From Ignavibacteria bacterium (GTDB lineage: Bacteria; Bacteroidota; Ignavibacteria; Kapaibacteriales; Kapaibacteriaceae), in assembly GCA_013204605.1 (NCBI GenBank), contig JABMNI010000070.1, forward strand, positions 1-33,439: a DNA stretch of 33,439 nucleotides. The letters run 5' to 3'. Below, piece by piece: positions 25,133 through 32,250 of this stretch. Position numbers and translations under genes: made by a program. Each line of letters opens with the position of its first letter. Positions within the stretch are counted from its first letter, which is position 1. The notes beneath the pieces were generated by a model. It had not been told where the DNA came from. It did not search any database and saw only the letters and a list, made by a program, of their open reading frames with translations.

Positions 25133-25875
25133 TACAAACTGTCCAGTACGTCATCATCGATGTCGGCATTGTTAAAAACAACTTGAACGTCGTCGTTATC
25201 CTCCAATACGTCAAGTAGTTTTACAAGCACCCGTGCATGCTCACTATCGGTAATCTGCACATATACGTTTGGTTCGTAAATAAATCTAGATTCCTTGACG
25301 GAAATTTCTTTCGATGCGAAAAAGTTTTCACATGAACCTAGGTTGTCGAAACTACAATGAACTACGGCGCCGGATTCGATGATTTTTAAATTATCTGCTC
25401 CGCTGTCCATCGACATTTCAAGCAGATAATCTTCACTCACGTCCGACTCAATAACAAGCTCTCCCTTGTGTGAAAAATTCCAAGCCACAGAGTTGGTCTC
25501 GCCAAGGTTCCCACCATATTTGGCAAAGGCAGCGCGCACATCCTTGATTGTTCTAATTCTATTGTCAGTCGCACCAATAACTATCAGCGCAACTCCGCCG
25601 GGGCCATAGCCTTCATACATTACATCCTCAAATTGCTGACCCTCAACTCCTCCACTACCTCTTTCAATGGCTCTCTTAATATTGTCCGACGGCATGCTGA
25701 GTGATCTAGCTGTGCGTATGGCCAAACGCAAACGCGCATTGGAATCCGGATCTGGACCACCAATGCGCGAAGCAACAATGATTTCTTTTGAAAGTTTTGT
25801 GAACATCTTACCGCGACGAAAGTCGACGGTAGATTTTCGATGTTTTATGTTAGCCCATTTGCTGTGCCCGGCCAT
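25132..25875 (-). CDS. yebC: YebC/PmpR/TACO1 family regulator
   Basis: A 247-residue protein of normal length. The start MAGHSKWANIKHRKSTVDF and the middle EGYGPGGVALIV are family signatures, followed by the acidic C-terminal domain. Members have been described as DNA-binding regulators and, more recently, as translation factors that help ribosomes through difficult sequences such as proline runs. It begins 7 nt after the secreted dehydrogenase gene and is coupled to ruvC. Confidence 0.96.
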   Translation of the reverse strand: MAGHSKWANIKHRKSTVDFRRGKMFTKLSKEIIVASRIGGPDPDSNARLRLAIRTARSLSMPSDNIKRAIERGSGGVEGQQFEDVMYEGYGPGGVALIVIGATDNRIRTIKDVRAAFAKYGGNLGETNSVAWNFSHKGELVIESDVSEDYLLEMSMDSGADNLKIIESGAVVHCSFDNLGSCENFFASKEISVKESRFIYEPNVYVQITDSEHARVLVKLLDVLEDNDDVQVVFNNADIDDDVLDSL

Positions 25876-25882
25876 GTCGCTC

Positions 25883-27337
25883 TTACTTGATTAACGTAGA
25901 GCGCAACTTACCATTCTGAGAAGAAACAACAATTAGATACGCACCGCTCGACAATGCAGCAGTGTTCAATACAGCACTGATTTCATATTGCTCATGGCGC
26001 TGAATTTCAATGCTTCTGCCCATCACGTCTAAAAGTTCCAACGTCCATTCCGACGGCAATGCCGCATTAAGTTGCAACGTTACTTGTTCTCTAGCTGGGT
26101 TAGGACCAAACGTAAAACCGTTCCCGGCAACAATGTCTTCTGATACAGCAAGAGGGGAGTGGGCCAAAGGATTCTCCAAAGCCAGAATTCTGGTATTTGG
26201 TTTATCAACGCCACTAGTTACAATCATATACACTCTTCCGTCGTAGCTCACGGCTACCGATCTGATTCTCTCTAGAAACGAATCGTTCGTAAATGGAATC
26301 AAGTGGTCGGCATCCAATGCCATGGTGTTCTCACTCGATTGGGAAGGATCTGAATTAGAAATTTTTCCGCTGCCGTCCAACGCGGCAACCATTAACCCAT
26401 TGCCGTACAATGTTCCAATCAAAAGCGAATTAGTCCACTCAGGAATCGCCTTTGATGAATAAAAAGCTGCTTGCGAAGGAGCTTGAAAGTACGTAGATAA
26501 TGGGCATTGTATCGCATCCGTTCCCGTCTGGCAATAACCAGAAATTTTTCTCCAACCATAGTCTTTACCCGGTTCGATGTTATTGATTTCATCGTTCGCG
26601 ACTGGTCCCGCTTCAACAGCGTAAATCGCACCTGGGCGCGTTGCATGTGTTGCGGGAAGTTGTGTTATACCAGATACGTTTCTGTGCCCGTAGCTATATA
26701 TGTACCCCGCCAACGCAGTAGGATTATCCCACTTGTAAAACGGATTGTCCAGCGCAGCATTTCCATCTAAGGTCATTCTAATCAGCTTACCATTTAAAGA
26801 TGACAGCTCAGTTGGAGCCGGCGTATCAAATGAACCTACCGAAACTAAAATCGTATTATCTGAAAGAACCGTAATGGTTTGACCCAAATTGTGCGGCACG
26901 TTGTTTACAACCAAAAGAACTTTCGGATCAACCAACTGCCGTCCATTGTACCTATATCTAGCAACGGTTAATCTGTCATCCGCTGAGGTATATGTTACAA
27001 ACACATATGGCGTTCCATTGTCGATATCCGGATGTACAGCTATTCCAAAGAGTCCACCGGCAATAGTAGCATCATCGGAGTTTACAGTAAGCGGTAGGTC
27101 TAACACAACGTCTGACCAACCAAGCCCGGGGTGCACCCGAACAACCCTACCATTGTTGTGATCAGTACACCACAAATAACCGCTCGGATCTACGGTTAAC
27201 TGCCAAGCATTTGCAATCACTGCAGGCACGGTTCTCACATTTACAACCGTTCCTTTACTCAGTTGAATTGTTTCTTGAGCACTTATCGCAATTGTACCAA
27301 GCAGTAGTATTGTAACTACCATTCGTAACAAACGCAT
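25883..27337 (-). CDS. Secreted PQQ-type sugar dehydrogenase with T9SS sorting domain
   Basis: Signal peptide about 1-20 (RMVVTILLLGTIAISA). The main domain (about 35-390) is a six-bladed propeller of the glucose/sorbosone dehydrogenase family. Visible motifs: GGLFGIAVHPD (94-104), PHNLGQTIT (148-156; His149 is at the place of the usual catalytic His, where relatives have HNGG), LNGKLIRMTLDG (181-192), YSYGHRN (214-220) and DEINNIEPGKDYGW. Residues 408-484 are a T9SS sorting domain starting FTFGPNPARE and ending in a basic LRSTLIK. It should act outside the cell, oxidising sugars or related alcohols if PQQ is bound; the substrate is unknown and HNLG is an altered motif. First gene of the long minus-strand run, with AGAGGA 7 nt before the ATG. 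Confidence 0.88.
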   Translation of the reverse strand: MRLLRMVVTILLLGTIAISAQETIQLSKGTVVNVRTVPAVIANAWQLTVDPSGYLWCTDHNNGRVVRVHPGLGWSDVVLDLPLTVNSDDATIAGGLFGIAVHPDIDNGTPYVFVTYTSADDRLTVARYRYNGRQLVDPKVLLVVNNVPHNLGQTITVLSDNTILVSVGSFDTPAPTELSSLNGKLIRMTLDGNAALDNPFYKWDNPTALAGYIYSYGHRNVSGITQLPATHATRPGAIYAVEAGPVANDEINNIEPGKDYGWRKISGYCQTGTDAIQCPLSTYFQAPSQAAFYSSKAIPEWTNSLLIGTLYGNGLMVAALDGSGKISNSDPSQSSENTMALDADHLIPFTNDSFLERIRSVAVSYDGRVYMIVTSGVDKPNTRILALENPLAHSPLAVSEDIVAGNGFTFGPNPAREQVTLQLNAALPSEWTLELLDVMGRSIEIQRHEQYEISAVLNTAALSSGAYLIVVSSQNGKLRSTLIK

Positions 27338-27380
27338 AATGTAATCCTCTATAACTTGATGTGTTAACTAATCAGCATAG

Positions 27381-27409
27381 CAAAATACACAGAAATAGCT
27401 TGCAAACAA
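27381..27409 (-). promoter_or_regulatory. Promoter of the eight-gene minus-strand run
   Basis: Read on the minus strand: TTG (27409-27407, within CTTG), 19 nt, then TATTTTG (27387-27381). The -7 box is one base shorter than TAnnTTTG. The predicted leader is about 35-40 nt before the ATG at 27337. Confidence 0.55.
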
Positions 27410-27416
27410 GAACTTT

Positions 27417-27432
27417 TACGTATTAATACGTA
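27417..27432. promoter_or_regulatory. 16-bp perfect palindrome upstream of the promoter
   Basis: TACGTATTAATACGTA is a perfect dyad centred 8 bp upstream of the -33 TTG edge region. Position and symmetry suit a dimeric regulator site, activator-like because it lies upstream of the promoter. No regulator gene is adjacent. Confidence 0.5.
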
Positions 27433-27528
27433 CACTTTCTTTTGCAAGGGGCTTTTCGGTCCTTGTATGGACTGTATACGTTTCGGGTCTGACGACCAAT
27501 ATCTCGAGCCTGCCTGTCACTGAGTACA

Positions 27529-30462
27529 TCACTTTTTTGTGGATAAAAGGTCGATCGTCCGACGGTAAACACTTGATGTGGTAAGTATTTGCGAATTTCC
27601 GACCAAGACGAATTGCTTCTTAGCCCGGGTTATTGCTACGTTGAGTTTTCTATCTACAGTTTGACCGCCAGAAGTGGTTTCCGACCGTATCGACTCGAAT
27701 TCTGTTTGGTTGCTAACGGCAGTGCCAAATATTATAACATCTCTTTGAGACCCTTGAAATCGCTCAACGGTGTCGATTGTTATCTCGTCAGATAAGTGAA
27801 CGGGGAGTAATTCACTAATCAAATTATTCTGGGCTCGGAACGGGGTTATAACACCTAACGTGCTGCCAATTCTTTCAAAATCTAAAAACTGTACCAATGA
27901 CAGAATGAGGTTCACAATAACAGCTGCCTCATCCGCTTGTTGATCTTTTTCCGACGACAAAATTGGAATGAAGAATGCGCGAGATTGAATAACACTCCAC
28001 CACGGCGCTGACGTCGAATCTTGTTGCCACGGAAGAACAGTTTTCAGTTTGCCATTATATGCTAACGTCGATGCCACATGCATGATTTCATAATGCATTC
28101 TGCCTTGCTCTATCAGGGTTCCTATAGCATGGCCCCAACCATTTTTCTTGCACAACGCCCGCATGCGTTCAAAATACGATACAGCTGTATTCAGGTATCC
28201 CAGGTTGTGCAGAATTTCAGAATTAATTTGAAGTGCGGTGGGATCTTGTGTAACAACAGCAGGTAGCTGGCATTCATCACCAATCAATATCCATCGTTTT
28301 ACCCTGGGAAGTATTCCCGCAAGATGAGGTTCAAGAACCTGCGATGCTTCATCTATGATTAGCGTTGTAAAGTCACCAAATTCCCAAACCTCTGGCGATG
28401 ATAGTACACTTTGTACGGTTCCTACGATACAGTGTGCCGAGTTTATTCTCGCGGCTAAAGCTTCGGTGGAAAGGTGATGCGCAAGCACGGGAATCGAACG
28501 ATCGGCCGAACCTTCGCTTGCACCGTATTTGCTGCCATGGCGTAGGAAGTCAATGAACTGCGTGCTAGTTTCCAACGCGTCACAAATTTCATTGGCCGCC
28601 CTGTTTGTATAGGTTAAAACCAAGATGCGCTCTGCACTGTTCTGTACTAATTGGGCTACAATGTTTTTTAGGATGATCTGCGTTTTTCCGGTGCCCGGCG
28701 GACCCTGAATTAAAAAGTAGTCTGTACAATTAACCGCCCGTTCTATAATGTCCTTCTGGTGTTCGGTTATCTCTGGGTCTTCCAGATATAGATGTGCTGG
28801 CGTAACAGGTTTTCCTGGTGCATCAACTCCTATTATAATATTCTGGCGTGCAATTGGCGCTTGTAAAAAAGTAAAAACAGAGGCGTATAATTGTTTCAAA
28901 CCTGAGTCTGAAATATCCTGTTCAACAATCCATTTGTTATGTAACAATTCTTCGTGACTGAACTGTTTGTTTCGCAAAGAAACTAAAACTCGATTTGCAC
29001 GAACAGACTTTACCGACCCTTTTAAAATCTGATTTGCACACGGACTTGATGTTCCGTTTTCCGTAATCGCGTGAACAACAACATGATCCCCAATGCGAAT
29101 CGATGAGCTACCTATTTGTGCATCACGCTCAAACTGAATGTGCATTTGCTGAAAGTCGGACAAATCTGCATTAACAGTCAAGTCCGTTATCGCTTGCTTC
29201 TGATCGCGCTTTTCTTGGATTGTACTCCTCCACAACGATGCTTGCAATTCCGATGCACTAACTCTCGCCGTAGCAACAAAACTCATCCAAATCTGAGCAA
29301 TAGTGCGGTGAATATTCGCCGCAGAATTATAGGCATTCGAAAAGGTTGAAATAAATTGCGCCGCATACCCAGTATGATTATACTGTGCAGTGTCGGCTAT
29401 TTTCAAAACACCAAAATTTCGCATTTGCATAGCGCGCTCATAAAGCACTATCCCATTTCTCACCAATAAAATTCGCTGAATATAATCAGCCTCATTTGCA
29501 ACTATTCTGAATGGCTTTTCAGAAGCAGTCGAATACCAAACCTCGGCAGATTTCCTCTGGCCCGGATGAATCGCATCGTACAGTAACGCATACGCACATA
29601 CCTGAGCGGCATGGTTCGACCGAATAGAATTTCTATGAATCACACCTTTCTCTGAATAACTCAGGGAGGGGGCTTTCCCAGACTTCATTTCAATCAGCCG
29701 AACACCATCGGGTTCTTGAACAACAATGTCGAATCTTCCCTGCAGACCAAACACATTAGAAATTAACTGAGGTTCGACTGAGATTTTATCAGCTCCGAAC
29801 AATGTAATTATGCTTCTATATTTTGAAACCGATTCTCGAATTTCTTGAACGATGGAGTTAATCACCGACTCTCCCTCAGACTTAAACAGCGCCGCTAGTG
29901 CAAGTGGTCTACTTTGAACTACATTCTCAACAACCGATTCATCATCTAATTCAGGCAGTCCAACCAAAACATCAAAAACAGAATTCAACATTATACCGCG
30001 GACCATAGCAACACTATTCGTCCTCTTCTCAAACCGTTTAATGAAACCAATCATCGGTTCATCTCCCGTAGCATAAATACATTCCGCAATCTCTGTAACG
30101 TCGTACAATTTCTCCGGCTCCAGCACTAAAAATCGAGTACCAATTGAATCATCATGTGAGCCGATTGAATGACCACTTGAGTTGATTGACTCGCCAGTAG
30201 AACCGCATGAGTCAGAATTCAATCCGTTCGAATCGCTACGTGAGCTGAGCGTTTCGTTAGATGAGCTGACCGTTTCGTTTGCTGTGAGGTTAGGTTGGTG
30301 GTGAGTGATAACGGCAACGCTCATGCCGATGGACGTGTTGGGTAAGCCCCTTAACCAAATTGCAGGAAAGGGGACAATTTGGCGTTCACCTGTTTTGCTT
30401 TGAATTTCAATTTCCCCCTCGTTTGCGCGGACGCCAACTAATGTGCCCCTAAGCACTGCCAT
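27529..30462 (-). CDS. Dna2-like nuclease-helicase (PD-(D/E)XK plus superfamily 1 helicase)
   Basis: The ATG at 30462 is chosen because it follows the recJ stop by 1 nt; a frame open to 30543 would overlap recJ. This gives 977 residues. Residues about 150-300 resemble a Cas4/AddB/Dna2-type nuclease: RGIMLN (155-160), GRFDIVV (D245), IEMKSGK (E258, K260) and QVCAY (287-291). The C-terminal half is a UPF1/Dna2-like helicase: Walker A GPPGTGKTQ (about 585), motif II IIDEASQ (about 705), and motif VI VAITRAKKQF (about 957). The three clustered Cys that close the Fe-S cluster in Dna2 are absent, and the usual His of the first nuclease motif is Asn160. A Ser/Asn-rich repeat (61-109) interrupts the N-terminal region. 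Role in DNA end processing is inferred. Confidence 0.85.
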   Translation of the reverse strand: MAVLRGTLVGVRANEGEIEIQSKTGERQIVPFPAIWLRGLPNTSIGMSVAVITHHQPNLTANETVSSSNETLSSRSDSNGLNSDSCGSTGESINSSGHSIGSHDDSIGTRFLVLEPEKLYDVTEIAECIYATGDEPMIGFIKRFEKRTNSVAMVRGIMLNSVFDVLVGLPELDDESVVENVVQSRPLALAALFKSEGESVINSIVQEIRESVSKYRSIITLFGADKISVEPQLISNVFGLQGRFDIVVQEPDGVRLIEMKSGKAPSLSYSEKGVIHRNSIRSNHAAQVCAYALLYDAIHPGQRKSAEVWYSTASEKPFRIVANEADYIQRILLVRNGIVLYERAMQMRNFGVLKIADTAQYNHTGYAAQFISTFSNAYNSAANIHRTIAQIWMSFVATARVSASELQASLWRSTIQEKRDQKQAITDLTVNADLSDFQQMHIQFERDAQIGSSSIRIGDHVVVHAITENGTSSPCANQILKGSVKSVRANRVLVSLRNKQFSHEELLHNKWIVEQDISDSGLKQLYASVFTFLQAPIARQNIIIGVDAPGKPVTPAHLYLEDPEITEHQKDIIERAVNCTDYFLIQGPPGTGKTQIILKNIVAQLVQNSAERILVLTYTNRAANEICDALETSTQFIDFLRHGSKYGASEGSADRSIPVLAHHLSTEALAARINSAHCIVGTVQSVLSSPEVWEFGDFTTLIIDEASQVLEPHLAGILPRVKRWILIGDECQLPAVVTQDPTALQINSEILHNLGYLNTAVSYFERMRALCKKNGWGHAIGTLIEQGRMHYEIMHVASTLAYNGKLKTVLPWQQDSTSAPWWSVIQSRAFFIPILSSEKDQQADEAAVIVNLILSLVQFLDFERIGSTLGVITPFRAQNNLISELLPVHLSDEITIDTVERFQGSQRDVIIFGTAVSNQTEFESIRSETTSGGQTVDRKLNVAITRAKKQFVLVGNSQILTTSSVYRRTIDLLSTKK
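30136..30282. repeat. Seven degenerate 21-bp repeats inside the helicase gene
   Basis: Residues 61-109 read as seven 7-residue units: ANETVSS, SNETLSS, RSDSNGL, NSDSCGS, TGESINS, SGHSIGS, HDDSIGT. At DNA level two copies remain nearly identical (30241-30258 and 30262-30279, 17 of 18 bases, period 21). The rest have decayed. Confidence 0.75.
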
Positions 30463-30463
30463 G

Positions 30464-32161
30464 TTATTCAGGTTTGACGTCCTTAATGCGGATTTGAGGC
30501 GATGACTTCCCATTAAAAAGATTTTCTTCGATAGTGTATACAACGGAAAACGGTTTACCGTGGCTACACTCGGCTATTTTGTGACCCAGATTGAAACCAA
30601 TTGCATCGATTGCAAAGTTATTCTGAAGAGCACGAAACTTTAGGTGGTTGTTGCCAACAACTTTTACACCGTTTGCCGAAACTACATTTCTAGTTACAAA
30701 CACCGGCCGCAAATTGCCTTGACCAAACGGAGCAAATTTTGCCAGGTACTCTAAAAATTTTGGAGAGAGTTCAGTGAGCTGCAACTCTGCATCAACTTGA
30801 ATTTCAGGTGTCAACATATCGTCTGACATATGCAGTTTGGCAATTTCATTAAACCTTCGGCGGAGTTCGGGAACGTTCTCGATTTTAAGCGACAGGCCTG
30901 CAGCGTGCTTATGTCCACCGAATTCAATAATCAAATCCTCGCACTGCTTAAGCGCATTGTGAATATCAAAGTCCCGCACAGATCTGGCCGAACCTTTTGC
31001 CACGCCGTTCACAGTTGTCATGAGCACGGTAGGCACTCGATATTTCTCCACCAATCGCGAAGCTACAATTCCAATTACGCCGGCGTGCCACTCGCCCTGA
31101 TGCAAGATCAGAGATCTATTTGTAGTGTCGGCCAGAAATTTCTCAGCGCCAATGGAAGCGCTCTCGAAAGTTTCCTCATCAATTACACGTCGTTTTCGAT
31201 TGTCGTGTTCAAGTTCTTGAGCGATATTAAATGCTTTCCACTCATCTTCTTGAATCATCATTTCAACAGCTCGCGATGCATCGCCCAAACGTCCGGCAGC
31301 ATTTATTCGGGGGGCTAAACCAAAAACAACGCTTGCATTATTCAACTGGCCAACCGTCAGTCCGGCACAGTCAATCAGCCCCTTCAAACCTGGCCTAGGA
31401 GAACGGTTTAATTTCTGCAATCCGAAATAACTGAAAATGCGATTTTCACCCTCAATGGGCGCAATGTCTGCGGCCGAGGCGATGGCAACGAAATCTAGGT
31501 AGTCACTGCCACTCTTACCAATATCTAGACGCTCGCAAACGGCCTGAATCAACTTATAAGCCACGCCACAGGCGGCAAGATGCTTAAATGGGTATTGACA
31601 TCCAGGTTTAATTGGGTCAAGAATAGCAACAGCTTCGGGCAACTCTTCGGCTGCCTGATGATGGTCACAGATTATCACATCAATGCCGTAACTGGCGGCC
31701 AGAGAAACAGCTTTAACGGCTGTAATTCCAACGTCCACAGTAATAATTAGCTTAGCACCCGCCTCTTTAGCTAAGTTTACAGAGCCGGCAGTAAAGCCAA
31801 ACCCTTCATCGAGTCTGTTGGGAATATGGTATTGGGCAACTCCGCCAACACTTTTAATAAAGTGTAGCATCATAGCCGTACTCGTCGTGCCATCCACGTC
31901 ATAATCGCCGTGGACCCACATCATTTCCTTAGCTTCCAGTGCATCTACAATTCGATCAACTGCCAACTTCATCCCGTCCATCAACCAAGGAGAATGGATC
32001 TCAGATTTACTGGGCTTGAAAAAATCGTTGACAGCGTCTAAGGTTTGCAGGCCACGCCCTACTAAAACCCTAGCAATAGATGATGGAACGCTTAATTTAT
32101 CTGTAATTTCATGTACGGCTACTTCATCAATACTTTCCCGGTAAATCCACCGGTAATTCAA
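30464..32161 (-). CDS. recJ: Single-stranded-DNA exonuclease RecJ
   Basis: 5'-3' ssDNA exonuclease of the DHH family, for recombination and mismatch repair. A frame is open to 32257, but the start is placed at TTG 32161. AGGA lies 5 nt before it, the product then begins MNYRWIYRES like other RecJ N-termini, and a promoter sits in the 32191-32221 stretch that the longer form would use as coding. This gives 565 residues, the family norm. Catalytic motifs: HGDYDVDG (84-91), CDHHQ (DHH, 166-168), and DHHA1 GGHKHAAGLS (about 413-422). Followed after 1 nt by the Dna2-like gene. Confidence 0.93.
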   Translation of the reverse strand: MNYRWIYRESIDEVAVHEITDKLSVPSSIARVLVGRGLQTLDAVNDFFKPSKSEIHSPWLMDGMKLAVDRIVDALEAKEMMWVHGDYDVDGTTSTAMMLHFIKSVGGVAQYHIPNRLDEGFGFTAGSVNLAKEAGAKLIITVDVGITAVKAVSLAASYGIDVIICDHHQAAEELPEAVAILDPIKPGCQYPFKHLAACGVAYKLIQAVCERLDIGKSGSDYLDFVAIASAADIAPIEGENRIFSYFGLQKLNRSPRPGLKGLIDCAGLTVGQLNNASVVFGLAPRINAAGRLGDASRAVEMMIQEDEWKAFNIAQELEHDNRKRRVIDEETFESASIGAEKFLADTTNRSLILHQGEWHAGVIGIVASRLVEKYRVPTVLMTTVNGVAKGSARSVRDFDIHNALKQCEDLIIEFGGHKHAAGLSLKIENVPELRRRFNEIAKLHMSDDMLTPEIQVDAELQLTELSPKFLEYLAKFAPFGQGNLRPVFVTRNVVSANGVKVVGNNHLKFRALQNNFAIDAIGFNLGHKIAECSHGKPFSVVYTIEENLFNGKSSPQIRIKDVKPE

Positions 32162-32172
32162 AAGAATCCTGT

Positions 32173-32180
32173 TAATTTTG
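32173..32180 (+). promoter_or_regulatory. Possible -7 box for rsgA
   Basis: TAATTTTG matches TAnnTTTG on the plus strand, 71 nt before the rsgA start. No TTG is found at 19-21 nt upstream, so this is weak. If used, rsgA and recJ would be transcribed from overlapping divergent promoters. Confidence 0.25.
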
Positions 32181-32190
32181 ATAACTGAGA

Positions 32191-32221
32191 CAAAAATACA
32201 ATTCAGTTTGGCAACTGTCAA
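32191..32221 (-). promoter_or_regulatory. Promoter of recJ
   Basis: On the minus strand: TTG (32221-32219), 20 nt, then TATTTTTG (32198-32191). The predicted start of transcription is near 32184, about 20 nt before the TTG start codon at 32161. Confidence 0.6.
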
Positions 32222-32250
32222 CTTTATTTCACACCCAAGAAACCGCTTCA

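Larger units (their letters stand above)
27338..27528. other. Regulatory gap ahead of the eight-gene run
   Basis: These 191 nt hold the promoter of the secreted dehydrogenase gene, a 16-bp palindrome and an AGCCCCTT copy (27446-27453, minus). No intrinsic terminator for the helicase gene is clear, so some readthrough from recJ-helicase is possible. Confidence 0.55.

Noticed and set aside
27446-27471. Terminator after the helicase gene
   Set aside because: CAAGG/CCTTG gives only five pairs and is followed by A-rich sequence on the minus strand.
5880-31316. Replication-polar (KOPS-like) strand bias of AGCCCCCT
   Set aside because: The six AGCCCCCT copies switch strand once near 17 kb, which looked polar. 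Adding the AGCCCCTT copies gives seven on each strand in mixed order.
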